DNA of 64,000 nt from Pseudomonas sp. B28(2017) (GCF_002113025.1 NZ_NEJH01000003.1:1-64000); one strand, 5' to 3'; counted from the stretch's first letter, positions 27,023 through 36,912 are shown. Notes: a model not told the origin generated them from the sequence alone. Numbers and translations are program-made.

Positions 27023-28813
27023 ATGAAACTGGCGATGAAATTGCGGACCCGGCTTTTCCTGAGCATCTCCGCCCTGATCACCGTCGCCTTGCTCGGGCTC
27101 TCGCTCGGGCTGGTCAGCGTGATGCAGATGGCCGGCAGTCAGGAAGCTCTGATCCGCAGTAACTTCATCACCCTGGACCTGGGGCTCAAGCTGCGTCAGA
27201 CCCTGGGTGACCAGTTAATCATCATGCTGAGCGAGAAACCCGACTCTGCGGCCTTCGCGGCCTCGAAGCAGCATTACTTCGAACTGCTCGAACAAGGCAT
27301 TGCCCAGGAACCGGCAGAATCAGGAAGCGAATACGGTTTCAGAAAAGCCAAGGCCGATTACGAGCGCTTTATCCAGGCTTATGAAGCATCCCCGGACACC
27401 TCGAATGTGCTCAGCAGCCAAGGCGACCTCACAGATAAATTCAACGCACTGCGCAATGGCCTGATCGCCGAGCACAAGCGCGCGCTGGATAACATCAACG
27501 ATACCGAGCGCCAAGCCCGGGAGCAGGCACTGCTGATTGCCGGGTTACTTGGCCTGGTGGGGCTGGCGGTGCTGATCATCGGCTTCGTGACTGCGCAGGC
27601 CATGGCCCGGCGTTTCGGCGAGCCCATCGAGGCCTTGGCCAAGGCGGCGGACAATATCGGCCAGGGCAATTTCGATGTCACCCTGCCGATCTCTTCGGCG
27701 GTGGAGCTGAACCAGCTGACCCGGCGCTTCGGGATCATGGCCCAGGCGCTGCGTGAACATCAGGCCACCAACGTCGATGAGTTGCTGGCCGGTCAGCAGC
27801 GTTTGCAGGCCGTGCTCGACAGCATCGACGACGGACTGCTGATGATCGACCGCCAGGGTCACCTGGAACACCTTAACCCCGTAGCCCAGCGTCAACTGGG
27901 CTGGGAGTCCGATCGACTGGGTCAAGGACTGGGCACGGCGCTGGAGCGCCCCGAACTCGATGAGCAACTGCAACTGGTGCTGCGTGGCGGCACGCTGGAG
28001 CGGGCACCGGAAGACTTGAGTATCGACGTCGACGGCGAGTCGCGATTGCTGACCTATAGCCTGACCCCGGTCAGCCATACCCAGGACCATATTCTCGGCG
28101 CTGTGATGGTGCTGCATGACGTCACGGAACAGCGTGCCTTCGAACGGGTTCGCAGCGAATTTGTACTGCGCGCCTCCCATGAATTGCGTACTCCGGTCAC
28201 CGGCATGCACATGGCCTTCGGATTGTTCCGTGAGCGCACGCACTTTGCCGCGGACTCCCGGGAAGCCGACCTGCTCGATACCGTGAATGAAGAAATGCAG
28301 CGGCTGATGCAGTTGATCAATGACCTGCTGAATTTCTCCCGTTACCAGAACGGCTTGCAGAAACTCACCCTGGCGCCGTGTTCCATCGAAGCATTGCTGG
28401 AGCAGGCTCAGTCACGCTTTGCCACATCGGCCGAAGAGAAGGAAATCAGTCTGCAGGTGGAAGTGCAGGGGCCTTTGCCGCGGTTGCAGGCCGACCAGCC
28501 ACAGCTGGACCGGGTACTCGACAATCTGCTCGACAACGCCTTGCGTCATACTGGCTCCGGCGGGCGGATACGCCTGCAGGCCCGGCGCCACGGCGACCGG
28601 GTCATCATCAGTGTGGAGGACAACGGCGAAGGCATTGCCTACGGTCAACAGGGGCGGATCTTCGAGCCGTTCGTGCAGGTCGGACGCAAGAAGGGCGGGG
28701 CCGGGCTCGGCCTGGCCTTGTGCAAGGAAATCGTGCAATTGCATGGCGGGCGGATGGGCGTTTATTCACGGCCGGGGCAGGGTACCCAGTTCTACATGGC
28801 ACTGACCGTTTAG
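27023..28813 (+). CDS. kinB: KinB, sensor histidine kinase partner of AlgB
   Basis: A 596-residue kinase. It has an N-terminal TM helix (about 13-35), a periplasmic domain to about 170, a second TM helix (172-195), a HAMP segment and a PAS domain (about 250-370). The HisKA box FVLRASHELRTPVTGMHMAF contains the phosphorylated His. The ATPase domain shows LDNLLDNALRHT (N box), VEDNGEGI (G1) and GGAGLGLALCKEIVQLHGG (G2). KinB phosphorylates and dephosphorylates AlgB. ATG at 27023 is used; 27035 is possible. Its stop is 7 bases from the stop of the convergent EAL gene. Confidence 0.95.
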   Translation: MKLAMKLRTRLFLSISALITVALLGLSLGLVSVMQMAGSQEALIRSNFITLDLGLKLRQTLGDQLIIMLSEKPDSAAFAASKQHYFELLEQGIAQEPAESGSEYGFRKAKADYERFIQAYEASPDTSNVLSSQGDLTDKFNALRNGLIAEHKRALDNINDTERQAREQALLIAGLLGLVGLAVLIIGFVTAQAMARRFGEPIEALAKAADNIGQGNFDVTLPISSAVELNQLTRRFGIMAQALREHQATNVDELLAGQQRLQAVLDSIDDGLLMIDRQGHLEHLNPVAQRQLGWESDRLGQGLGTALERPELDEQLQLVLRGGTLERAPEDLSIDVDGESRLLTYSLTPVSHTQDHILGAVMVLHDVTEQRAFERVRSEFVLRASHELRTPVTGMHMAFGLFRERTHFAADSREADLLDTVNEEMQRLMQLINDLLNFSRYQNGLQKLTLAPCSIEALLEQAQSRFATSAEEKEISLQVEVQGPLPRLQADQPQLDRVLDNLLDNALRHTGSGGRIRLQARRHGDRVIISVEDNGEGIAYGQQGRIFEPFVQVGRKKGGAGLGLALCKEIVQLHGGRMGVYSRPGQGTQFYMALTV

Positions 28814-28820
28814 GTCGCAT

Positions 28821-30434
28821 TCACGCTTCGTCATCCAGCCGCCGGCCAGCCAGGCGTCGCCCCCGGGTTATCAATTCAATGAACTGAACCGCGCTCAACG
28901 CGTGGGCGAACAGCCAGCCCTGGCCGAACTTCACGCCTTCACTGCTCAGGAACTCGGCCTGGGCCTCATGCTCAATGCCCTCGGCAATCACCTTCAGGTG
29001 CAGCGACTGGGCCATATGAATGATGTGCGGAGCCACACCGCTGCTGGCAGCGTCATGGCCCAATGCATCAATGAACGCCTTGTCGATTTTCAGGCAATCC
29101 ACCGGCAGGGTTTGCAAATAGGCGAGGCTGCAATAGCCGGTGCCAAAGTCATCGATCAACACCTGGTGCCCGACATCCCGCAAGGACTGCAGGTTTTCCC
29201 GGGCCACCACCACATCGACCAGCCCGCGCTCGGTGACCTCAAAAGCAATTTGCCGAGCAGCGACGCGGTGCAGGGTCAGCAACCTCGCCATCACCTGGCC
29301 GATCCGCGGAACCATCACATCACACGCAGCGAGATTGACCGAGATATACAGATGCGGGTTGGCACGCAGCAACTGGCCGAGTTGCTCGAGCAGACGTTGC
29401 AGGACGAAGTCCGTCATCTGGCGAATCTGCCCGGTATTCTCCGCCATCGGAATGAACAGATCGGGACTGGTCAAGGTACCGTCCGGCCTGCGCCAGCGCA
29501 GCAGCGCTTCAGCCCCGACACAGTTGCGGCTATCGAGGTCGAAGATCGGTTGATACAGCACCTGCAACTCACCTCGGCGAATCGCGCCGGTCAGTTCGGC
29601 GTCCAGCGACTGCCGCTGGCGCACCAGCAGAAACACCAGGAACCCAACGCATATGCCCAGCGCAAGGCTGGCCGGCAGCAGCCACCACCAGACAGCCGGG
29701 ATGTGCATACCGCTACGCGGGCTGATCAACACCAATTGATACTCCGGGTTGTCGGTGGGCATGCGGTATATCAGGCGTGTCTGGGTGATCTGCAGCGCAT
29801 CACGGTTTTTTGGTGGCCAGGACTCGACCGGCGGCCAGATCTGAGTAGCTCCCAACACCGGAATCGCGCGCGCACCATGGTCCAGGACAACCAGCAGGCT
29901 ACTGCCCGGAGACAGGTCGACCATATCGGTCAAATGCCCGCGAGAGGTCGCGACCCGGAAATTCCCGCGCCCGAGCATCAACGCGGCGCGGTTTTCATCG
30001 GGTTCGGTGGTGGTGTTGAGCCAATAGCTGTAAGTCGGGCCCTTGATGTCTGGCGATCGAATCAGCGACAGCCCTTCCTGGCGAGGTCGATTGGAGCAGA
30101 TTCGCGAGGAGTCCATGTAGGCAGCTTCGTAGACGAAGCGATAATTGAACGTAAGCTGTTGCAAGGTCGCGATCATTTCAGCATCGCAGCCGCGCAACGG
30201 TTGCGCTTCAAGGTCGTCAAGGCTTTCACGCAGTTGCCCGAAGAGCTGTTCCAGACGGGCGAGGAAGCGCTCGCCCTGAGCATTCATTTCTTCGCTTTCG
30301 TTTTGCTCGACCTGGTGTATGGCGACGAACAGGCTGCCAGCCATCAATAACGTTGCGCTCAAGACAGCCGACATCAGCCCCAGGAACCAGGGGCGATGGA
30401 GCCAACCAAGGAAGGTCTCTCGAGCAGCAGGCAT
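28821..30434 (-). CDS. CSS-motif EAL c-di-GMP phosphodiesterase
   Basis: A 537-residue membrane enzyme: TM1 at about 20-40, a periplasmic CSS-type domain (45-245), TM2 at about 250-272 and a cytoplasmic EAL domain (280-525). The CSS motif is a variant, CSN (113-115), with a second Cys at 83. Catalytic residues look intact: EALLRW (309-314), SVNLAACD, FEVTERG, IDDFGTGYCSL, DCLKIDKAF, AEGIEHE and GQGW, so it should degrade c-di-GMP. In E. coli such proteins are controlled by disulphide bond formation between these cysteines. Confidence 0.9.
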   Translation of the reverse strand: MPAARETFLGWLHRPWFLGLMSAVLSATLLMAGSLFVAIHQVEQNESEEMNAQGERFLARLEQLFGQLRESLDDLEAQPLRGCDAEMIATLQQLTFNYRFVYEAAYMDSSRICSNRPRQEGLSLIRSPDIKGPTYSYWLNTTTEPDENRAALMLGRGNFRVATSRGHLTDMVDLSPGSSLLVVLDHGARAIPVLGATQIWPPVESWPPKNRDALQITQTRLIYRMPTDNPEYQLVLISPRSGMHIPAVWWWLLPASLALGICVGFLVFLLVRQRQSLDAELTGAIRRGELQVLYQPIFDLDSRNCVGAEALLRWRRPDGTLTSPDLFIPMAENTGQIRQMTDFVLQRLLEQLGQLLRANPHLYISVNLAACDVMVPRIGQVMARLLTLHRVAARQIAFEVTERGLVDVVVARENLQSLRDVGHQVLIDDFGTGYCSLAYLQTLPVDCLKIDKAFIDALGHDAASSGVAPHIIHMAQSLHLKVIAEGIEHEAQAEFLSSEGVKFGQGWLFAHALSAVQFIELITRGRRLAGRRLDDEA

Positions 30435-30510
30435 TGTGCAATATCCGAAGTATTACCAATGAGTTATAGCTGCTGATTGGGAAAAAGCCCTGACCGTCGG
30501 GCGGGCGTCA

Positions 30511-31290
30511 TTATTTTGTCTGATTCAGCACCAATAGTAGCGCTGCAGTTTGTGCATCTGGAGTGCCATCGAAGCGCGCCGGGCGAAAATGCATCTGGAA
30601 TGCCGCTATCACATGCCGTGTTGCGACATCGAGTTCACCAGTTTGTGGCGAGGCATAACCCAGGCGGGCCAATTGCGCCTGAAACCAGCTGATGCTTGGC
30701 AACTGTTCGGCGAACTGCATTTGCTGGCGCGCCACCGACTGTTCGTTCGGCCAGATACCCAGGCCTTCGGCGGCCAGACGCTTCCAGGGGAACAGCGGCC
30801 CCGGGTCCAGCTTGCGCAATGGCGCAATATCGCTATGGCCGATAATGTCACGAGGCCTTATGCCATGGCGTTTGCTGATGTCCTTGAGCAACACGATCAA
30901 CGACTGGACCTGATCTTCGGTGAAGGGATACCACACGCGCCCGGTTGGAGTGTCCTTGAAGCCCGGGTTGACGATTTCGATACCGATGGAACTGGAATTC
31001 AGCCAGGTCCGGCCATTCCACTCGCTCTCCCCGGCGTGCCAGGCCCGCAGGTTTTCATCCATCAGCTTGTAGATGGTGGCGCCCTTGTCATCACCAATCA
31101 GGTAATGGCTGCTGACTTCACCATGAGTCAGCAGTTGCAACGAACGCTCCAGCGAGGCATTGGTGTAATGCAACACTACAAATTGCACGCGGCTGTCGTA
31201 ATTGGCCGAAGGGTGGCTGGTGTCGAAACGGGGGCCGCTGGCACAGCCGGCCAGCAGAAGCAGTGACACGATCAGAGCAAAATATTTCAT
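30511..31290 (-). CDS. ampDh2: AmpDh2, N-acetylmuramoyl-L-alanine amidase lipoprotein
   Basis: A 259-residue lipoprotein (lipobox LLAGC at about residue 16). Its Amidase_2 domain has zinc ligands in FVVLHYTNAS and GHSDIAPLRKLDPGP (His and Asp) and the acidic segment IGIEIVNPG. A C-terminal peptidoglycan-binding-like domain follows (LARLGYASPQTGELD). AmpDh2 is an outer-membrane facing AmpD homologue that removes peptide stems from murein. The ATG at 31290 is chosen because the signal peptide MKYFALIVSLLLLAGC starts there; the upstream extension has none. Confidence 0.92.
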   Translation of the reverse strand: MKYFALIVSLLLLAGCASGPRFDTSHPSANYDSRVQFVVLHYTNASLERSLQLLTHGEVSSHYLIGDDKGATIYKLMDENLRAWHAGESEWNGRTWLNSSSIGIEIVNPGFKDTPTGRVWYPFTEDQVQSLIVLLKDISKRHGIRPRDIIGHSDIAPLRKLDPGPLFPWKRLAAEGLGIWPNEQSVARQQMQFAEQLPSISWFQAQLARLGYASPQTGELDVATRHVIAAFQMHFRPARFDGTPDAQTAALLLVLNQTK

Positions 31291-31391
31291 GGCGAAAGGC
31301 AGTACACACAAAAATAATGCAACAGTGTAACGTAATGCCTTGCGAGCTGACGGCAATCGCATCGAATTAAACAAAATGGAACAAATGATCG

Positions 31392-33377
31392 TCAGCCTGG
31401 TTCCACCCGGTTGCGGCCAGCATTTTTTGCGCGATACAGCGCCTGATCGGCTCTTTTAAGCACTTGATCGCTGTACTCGCCCGGCCTGAACGCCGTCATT
31501 CCGATAGACACAGTGATGGTCACCGGCTCTCCCTTGAAGTGGAACGGGCAGGCCTCAATTGAGGCACGCAAGCTTTCCAGCAGCTTCAGCCCCGCCGCAG
31601 GCACCGTGGATGGCATTAACAGCACAAACTCTTCACCGCCAAACCGGGCAATGAAATCCGATCCGCGCAGGCGCTTGCGCAACACGCTGGCAATGATTTT
31701 CAGCACTTTGTCACCGGCCAGGTGCCCGTAGTTATCGTTGATGCGCTTGAAATGATCTAGATCGAGCATGGCCAGCATCAGCGTGTTGCCATGTTGCTGC
31801 CATTGTTTGACTTCATGATCCAGGCGCTCGCTCCAGGCCGCGCGGTTGGGCAGGCCGGTCAACGGGTCGACCAATGCCTTCTGACGTTGCTCTTCAAGGT
31901 GCTCGCGATAACCCTGAGCCTCCTGCTCCATATGGGCGACCCGTTCGGCCAGGCTGTGCAGGCGTGCAGCGACCTCTTGCTCGCGTTCATCGCGCTGTTT
32001 CTGGTGCTGGTCCATGGTGCCCAGCAAACCTTCGAGATGGTTTTCCAGGACGTGCTTGAGATCTTCCAGGTCCGCGGCTTCCTGCATGCTGCTTTGCAGG
32101 CCATCGACCTGTTCACGGATCTGCGTGTCCATTTGCCGCGCCGCCGAACGGTTGTCGGCGTGTCCTGCAGTGGCAGCCTGCAAGTTGCTCTGGAACGATT
32201 CGAGGCGCTCGTTGAGTCGTTGCAGGTAGGCTTCGAACTCGTGCTGACCGCTGTCGGTAATGGCCAGCATCAACGTGGCAAAGTCGTCGAGAATCGGCAG
32301 CAATTCGTACCAGTTCAGACCGTTTTTCAGACGATCGCGCATGGATTCGGCTTGCGGGCGATGACGTTCGGGCAATGTCAGGTCTTCAAGCAGCCCCAGC
32401 AGCGTGTCTTCGATGTGACTGGCCACCGAGCTGTAGGAGGGCTCGGGGGAATCCGGGAGTGCGTAGTGAATGTCGTGCCCGGATTGCGCCTGATGGGCGG
32501 CGACCACGTCCTCCGGCGGAATCGGAGGCAAGGGCAAGCTATCCGGCGATACTTGCGCGGTCAGTTCATCAGGGTTGGCTTCCGGCTCAGGCGGTGCCGT
32601 GACGGTTTCCGGGGTCGATTTTTCGGCCGGTTCGATTTCTGCCACGACTGCACTGGCTGGTTGAGGCTCCGCAGCCGGAGGTGCAATTGCCACGGCTGCC
32701 GGCTCGGTCGGCACCGGCTCGTCCTCAACTCGCTCAGCATCGGAAGCTTCGAAGATTGCCGACTCAATGACAACCGGGGTCAACTCGATATTCGCCGCAG
32801 GGCTCTCGGTTACAAGGGCGGTCGGTGCAGGAGAAGTCGCCGTATCCTCCGCTTCACGACCACCGAACAACCGCTGCAGCAAACCCGGCCGACCAGGCTC
32901 CGTCGGGGCCTCCATCTGGCTCAGGGCCTTGCCTTGCAAGCCACTCAGCTCGCTGAGCAACAAGGGTATCTCACGTGCCTGACTGACCCGCGCATCCAGG
33001 CGCTTGGCGAAGCTCTTGAGTGGCCGGCTCACATCCCGTGGCAGCGGCAATGTTTGCAGCTGAGTGACCAGCGCAGTCAGGGCGGCACTGGTCTGGTTGA
33101 CCCGGATTTCCCGACGCTGCTCCGAGTCGAGCACCGCTTTTTCCAGGCGTGGAATCAGTGCGGCCAGGCCGGCGTCCATGTCGTCGGTACGCACGACCTC
33201 GCGCATCTCCTTCATGCATTGGTCAACAACACGGTCAGTACCTTCCGCCGCCAGGGTGCTGCGCACCAGTCCACGACGCAGCAAGTCGAGCCGCGCATCC
33301 CAGCGACGTTCGAGCTTTTCCTGCTGTTCGATGCTTTTCAGGTATTTTTCTTTCCAGCGCTGTGCTTCGTCGCTCAT
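31392..33377 (-). CDS. dgcH: GGDEF diguanylate cyclase
   Basis: A 661-residue protein without obvious membrane helices. The N-terminal 150 residues are helical and charged. A low-complexity Ala/Glu/Pro/Val-rich linker (about 155-290) comes next, then a helical region (310-480) with coiled coil. The C-terminal GGDEF domain has an intact GGEEF active site (580-584) and an RGSD inhibitory site at 571-574, so it should make c-di-GMP with product feedback. Gene order matches PA5487 (DgcH). Its ATG overlaps the stop of the upstream EEP gene (ATGA). Confidence 0.88.
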   Translation of the reverse strand: MSDEAQRWKEKYLKSIEQQEKLERRWDARLDLLRRGLVRSTLAAEGTDRVVDQCMKEMREVVRTDDMDAGLAALIPRLEKAVLDSEQRREIRVNQTSAALTALVTQLQTLPLPRDVSRPLKSFAKRLDARVSQAREIPLLLSELSGLQGKALSQMEAPTEPGRPGLLQRLFGGREAEDTATSPAPTALVTESPAANIELTPVVIESAIFEASDAERVEDEPVPTEPAAVAIAPPAAEPQPASAVVAEIEPAEKSTPETVTAPPEPEANPDELTAQVSPDSLPLPPIPPEDVVAAHQAQSGHDIHYALPDSPEPSYSSVASHIEDTLLGLLEDLTLPERHRPQAESMRDRLKNGLNWYELLPILDDFATLMLAITDSGQHEFEAYLQRLNERLESFQSNLQAATAGHADNRSAARQMDTQIREQVDGLQSSMQEAADLEDLKHVLENHLEGLLGTMDQHQKQRDEREQEVAARLHSLAERVAHMEQEAQGYREHLEEQRQKALVDPLTGLPNRAAWSERLDHEVKQWQQHGNTLMLAMLDLDHFKRINDNYGHLAGDKVLKIIASVLRKRLRGSDFIARFGGEEFVLLMPSTVPAAGLKLLESLRASIEACPFHFKGEPVTITVSIGMTAFRPGEYSDQVLKRADQALYRAKNAGRNRVEPG

Positions 33378-34252
33378 TCATGGGATCCGCGAGGGGCAGG
33401 ACTCAACGCGGGCAATGCATCGACCGTGAGCGAACCCGGCAGACGAATCTCTACCGCGACCGGCAGGTGATCGGAAATGGGCTGTGCCAGCACCTCGACC
33501 TTTTCCAGGGTCAGGCTCGGGCTCAGCAGGATATGGTCCAGGCAGCGCTGTGGGCGCCAGCTGGGGAACGTCGCTTCCAGTTGCGGCGCGAGCAGACCGA
33601 GATCGCGCAGCGCGGAGTTTTGCAGCAGGTCATTGGCATGGGTGTTCATGTCGCCCATCAGTACCTGGTGCTTGTAGTCGCCAATCAGGTCGCGGATGTA
33701 GGCCAGCTGCAGGCTGCGCGCCCGGGCGCCCAGCGCCAGGTGCATCATGACCACCACCAGCGCTTCCGGGCCTTCGCCGAACCGTACCAGAATGGCTCCG
33801 CGACCCTTTGGTCCTGGCAAGGGATGATCTTCAATGGCCCACGGGCGCAATCGGCTGAGCACGCCATTGCTGTGCTGGGCCAGGCGACCGAGATTGCGAT
33901 TGAGTTGTTGATACCAGTAGGGAAAGGCGCCGAGTTGGGCCAGGTGTTCAACCTGATTGACGTAGCCTGATCGCAGACTACCGCCATCGGCCTCCTGCAA
34001 GGCGACCAGATCGAAGTCGCCCAGCAGATTGCCGATTTTCTGCAGATTGTCGGCACGCCCGGTGTGCGGCAGCAGATGCTGCCAGCCCCGGGTCAGGTAA
34101 TGCCGATAGCGCTCGGTACTGATACCGACCTGGATATTGAAACTGAGCAAGCGCAGACGGCTGTCTTCGGGCAAGCCCGAGGACTCCAGATGATGCTCGT
34201 TGACCCGTGGATCATGCAGGCCAACGATGCGTTCAGTACCCCATCGGCGCAT
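33374..34252 (-). CDS. Endonuclease/exonuclease/phosphatase (EEP) family hydrolase
   Basis: A 292-residue EEP-fold protein. Motifs are LRLLSFNIQVGI (metal Asn), LVALQEADGG (metal Glu), LMGDMNTHAND (catalytic Asp/Asn) and the terminal ISDHLPVAVEI (catalytic Asp-His). No signal peptide is visible, so it is probably cytoplasmic. The substrate could be nucleic acid, a phospholipid or an inositol phosphate. It lies between dsbA (14 bases upstream) and the cyclase gene (4-base overlap), forming one operon. Confidence 0.87.
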   Translation of the reverse strand: MRRWGTERIVGLHDPRVNEHHLESSGLPEDSRLRLLSFNIQVGISTERYRHYLTRGWQHLLPHTGRADNLQKIGNLLGDFDLVALQEADGGSLRSGYVNQVEHLAQLGAFPYWYQQLNRNLGRLAQHSNGVLSRLRPWAIEDHPLPGPKGRGAILVRFGEGPEALVVVMMHLALGARARSLQLAYIRDLIGDYKHQVLMGDMNTHANDLLQNSALRDLGLLAPQLEATFPSWRPQRCLDHILLSPSLTLEKVEVLAQPISDHLPVAVEIRLPGSLTVDALPALSPAPRGSHE

Positions 34253-34266
34253 GGCAGTGACTGCCC

Positions 34267-34908
34267 TTAGTTGGCGGCAGCCTTGTTAGCTGCTCGCTCT
34301 TTGTCGATCAGTTTGTCGGCCAGTTGCAGGGCCTGTTCCGCACCGCCGGCAGAGCCTACGTCAAAGCGGTATTTGCCGTTGACGATCATGGTTGGAACGC
34401 CGGTGATTTCATACTTCTTGGCCAGCTCACGCGCCTTGACGATCTGCCCCTTGATAGCGAAAGAGTCGAACGTTGCGAGGAACTTGTCCTTGTCCACGCC
34501 TTGGGTAGCGAGGAAGTCGGCCATGTCATCCTTGTCGGTCAGTTTCTTGTGTTCTTTCTGAATTGCGTTGAACACCGCGGCGTGAACGTTGTGCTCGACA
34601 CCCATGGCTTCAAGAGTCAGGAACATCTGACCGTGAGCATCCCACGGGCCACCGAACATGGCTGGAATGCGTACGAAATTCACATCCGTCGGCAGTTTCT
34701 CGACCCACGGATTGATCACAGGTTCGAAGGCGTAGCAATGCGGGCAGCCGTACCAGAACAGCTCGACCACTTCGATCTTGCCAGGCACGGCGACCGGAAC
34801 CGGATTGCTCAGTTCGACATAGGGTGCGGCGGGGGCTTCAGCGGCCTGGGCAGTCATGCCGAACAGGCTGGCAGCGGCAAAAAAGGCGCTGATGATCAGA
34901 TTACGCAT
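34267..34908 (-). CDS. dsbA: Thiol:disulfide interchange protein DsbA
   Basis: A 213-residue periplasmic oxidoreductase with a signal peptide (about 1-22, ending AQA), a thioredoxin fold and the active site FWYGCPHCYAFEP (C55, C58). The cis-proline segment YEITGVPTMIVNGKY follows. DsbA introduces disulphides into exported proteins. It heads an operon with the EEP hydrolase and the GGDEF gene. CSS-type phosphodiesterases such as the one at 28821 are known DsbA clients in E. coli. Confidence 0.95.
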   Translation of the reverse strand: MRNLIISAFFAAASLFGMTAQAAEAPAAPYVELSNPVPVAVPGKIEVVELFWYGCPHCYAFEPVINPWVEKLPTDVNFVRIPAMFGGPWDAHGQMFLTLEAMGVEHNVHAAVFNAIQKEHKKLTDKDDMADFLATQGVDKDKFLATFDSFAIKGQIVKARELAKKYEITGVPTMIVNGKYRFDVGSAGGAEQALQLADKLIDKERAANKAAAN

Positions 34909-35001
34909 GCTTTACTCCTGGACAAATTTTTCGCCTCGCGCGACTTGTCATCAGACAGATCCTGGCGGGCTTGAGTTCTGTAGTGTAACGGCAGCGGCCA
35001 C

Positions 35002-35025
35002 AAAAAAGGGCGGCCAAAGCCACCC
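35002..35025 (-). terminator. Rho-independent terminator of the cytochrome c5-c4 unit
   Basis: On the minus strand GGGTGGC (35025-35019) pairs with GCCGCCC (35014-35008), one G-U pair and a TTTG loop, followed by six T. It separates the cytochrome genes from dsbA. Confidence 0.88.
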
Positions 35026-35107
35026 TTTTTATACTTCCCGGGACGGATTAATCGAGCGTTAACGTTGCTGGTAATAAGCACCCCGTTCAACGCCCGATCC
35101 ACCGGCC

Positions 35108-35737
35108 TTAGTGAAGGCCTTGAATGTAACTGGACACTGCGGCGATATCTTCGTCGCTCAGCTTTTTGGCAATGCTCTGCATCGGCTTGGTGTCGCCGTC
35201 GTTGTTGCGGCCGCCTTCTTCCTTGCGGAAATCGGTCAGTTGCTTGGCGATATACTGAGCGTGCTGGCCACCCAGGTGCGGGAAACCGGCGGGTGCGTTG
35301 CCCGCACCATTTGGCGAGTGGCAACCGGTGCACGATGGCAGGCCCTTGGCCAGGTCGCCGCCGCGGAACAGTGCTTCACCGCGAGCCACGACTTTCGGAT
35401 CGGCGGCGCCGACGCTGCCTTTCTGGCTGGCGAAGTAGGCGGCGATGTCCGCCAGGTCCTGATCGCTCAGGTTGGTCAGCAGGCCGGTCATTTCCAGAAC
35501 GGTGCGCTTGCCCGACTTGATGTCGTGCAATTGCTTGGTCAGGTAGCGTTCACCCTGACCCGCCAGTTTTGGAAAGTTTGGCGCCATGCTGTTGCCATCC
35601 GGGCCGTGGCAGGCGCCACATACGGCGGCTTTGGCCTGACCGGCTTTTGCATCACCCGGTTGTACTGCCTCACCTGCAGCATGGGCCATGCCGGAGATGC
35701 CCACGGTCAACAGCAGACTCACGATCAATTTCTTCAT
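35108..35737 (-). CDS. cc4: Cytochrome c4 (diheme)
   Basis: A 209-residue periplasmic diheme cytochrome with a signal peptide (about 1-20). Two heme sites are visible: VCGACHGPDG (C40, C43, H44) and SCTGCHSPNG (C136, C139, H140), with matching Met regions (SMAPNFPKLAGQ, KPMQSIAKKL). Cytochrome c4 carries electrons to terminal oxidases such as cbb3. It is downstream of the c5-type gene by 45 bases and probably co-transcribed. Confidence 0.95.
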   Translation of the reverse strand: MKKLIVSLLLTVGISGMAHAAGEAVQPGDAKAGQAKAAVCGACHGPDGNSMAPNFPKLAGQGERYLTKQLHDIKSGKRTVLEMTGLLTNLSDQDLADIAAYFASQKGSVGAADPKVVARGEALFRGGDLAKGLPSCTGCHSPNGAGNAPAGFPHLGGQHAQYIAKQLTDFRKEEGGRNNDGDTKPMQSIAKKLSDEDIAAVSSYIQGLH

Positions 35738-35782
35738 CAGCTAATCCAACTACGGCTAAGGGTTAAGAGTTATGGACCGGGT

Positions 35783-36073
35783 TTACTCGCTCATCCAAAG
35801 GATGATGGCTTGGTAATCCTCGGCACTGCAGTCCATGCACAAACCACGCGGCGGCATCGCCTTGAAACCCTGGGTCACGTGTTGCACCAGCGTCTCCATA
35901 CCTTTCGCCAACCTCGGCGTCCAAGCTTCCTGATCGCCTTTTTTCGGCGCCATGGGGAGTTGGCCGGAATGACAGGCACCACAAACACGGTTGTACACAG
36001 CTTCCGGATCCTGTGTAGCCTGAGCGCTGTAAAGCGGCATCATGACACCGGCAACTAGCAGCCATTTCGTCAT
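35783..36073 (-). CDS. Cytochrome c5-family monoheme protein
   Basis: A 96-residue exported protein with a signal peptide (about 1-19). It has one heme motif RVCGACHSGQ (C31, C34, H35), a likely axial Met in FKAMPPRG (M73) and the c5-type cysteine pair GLCMDCSAEDYQAIILWM (C79, C82). It probably passes electrons in the periplasm together with cytochrome c4. It is divergent from engB. Confidence 0.93.
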   Translation of the reverse strand: MTKWLLVAGVMMPLYSAQATQDPEAVYNRVCGACHSGQLPMAPKKGDQEAWTPRLAKGMETLVQHVTQGFKAMPPRGLCMDCSAEDYQAIILWMSE

Positions 36074-36264
36074 AAAACGACCTTTTCAGGGTTGAGAGCG
36101 AGCTGCGTTCTAGTGCGCAATCAAGGTCTGTCGCTCTCGTGAACTTCATCCTACGCCGGGACAAAGCGCACACAAAATCTGCGGCATTATATACTGGCGT
36201 CACTGAAACGGAAGCGACACTGCTTGCCGCGCCCATTCCTGGCGCCGCCCACATCGGAAATCCC

Positions 36265-36909
36265 ATGCAACTCAAGAATCCCATCCTCGGTCTGTGCCAA
36301 CAGTCCACCTTCATGCTCAGCGCCGCCAAAGTCGACCAATGTCCGGATGACGAGGGCTTCGAAGTCGCCTTCGCCGGGCGCTCCAACGCCGGCAAGTCGA
36401 GTGCCTTGAACACCCTGACCCATGCCAGCCTGGCGCGCACCTCGAAAACCCCGGGGCGCACGCAACTGTTGAATTTCTTCAAGCTAGACGATGAACGCCG
36501 TCTGGTCGACCTGCCGGGCTACGGTTATGCAAAAGTACCGATCCCGCTCAAGCAACACTGGCAGCGTCACCTCGAGGCCTACCTGGGTGGACGCGAGAGT
36601 TTGAAAGGTCTGATCCTGATGATGGACATCCGCCATCCGATGACCGATTTCGACCTGCTGATGCTCGACTGGGCCGTGGCTGCCGGCATGCCAATGCACA
36701 TTCTGCTGACCAAGGCGGACAAGCTGACCTATGGCGCAGCCAAGAACACGCTGCTCAAGGTTCAGTCGCAAATCCGCAAGGGCTGGGGCGATCTCGTGAC
36801 GATTCAGCTGTTCTCGGCCCCCAAGCGCATGGGCCTGGAAGAAGCCTACACAGTGCTGGCAGGCTGGATGGAACTGGCGGACAAGGGGGCCGAGGTAGAA
36901 GCCCAGTAA
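36265..36909 (+). CDS. engB: Ribosome biogenesis GTPase EngB (YihA/YsxC)
   Basis: A 214-residue P-loop GTPase. G1 is [10 protein letters not shown] (38-46), G2 and switch regions include [13 protein letters not shown]3 is [11 protein letters not shown] and G4 is LLTKADK. It is needed for large ribosomal subunit assembly in many bacteria. The ATG at 36265 is chosen because homologues begin near [20 protein letters not shown] and total length is then normal; an upstream frame to 36139 has no homology. It is followed by a long perfect hairpin and then ErsA and polA. Confidence 0.93.
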   Translation: MQLKNPILGLCQQSTFMLSAAKVDQCPDDEGFEVAFAGRSNAGKSSALNTLTHASLARTSKTPGRTQLLNFFKLDDERRLVDLPGYGYAKVPIPLKQHWQRHLEAYLGGRESLKGLILMMDIRHPMTDFDLLMLDWAVAAGMPMHILLTKADKLTYGAAKNTLLKVQSQIRKGWGDLVTIQLFSAPKRMGLEEAYTVLAGWMELADKGAEVEAQ

Positions 36910-36912
36910 GCA

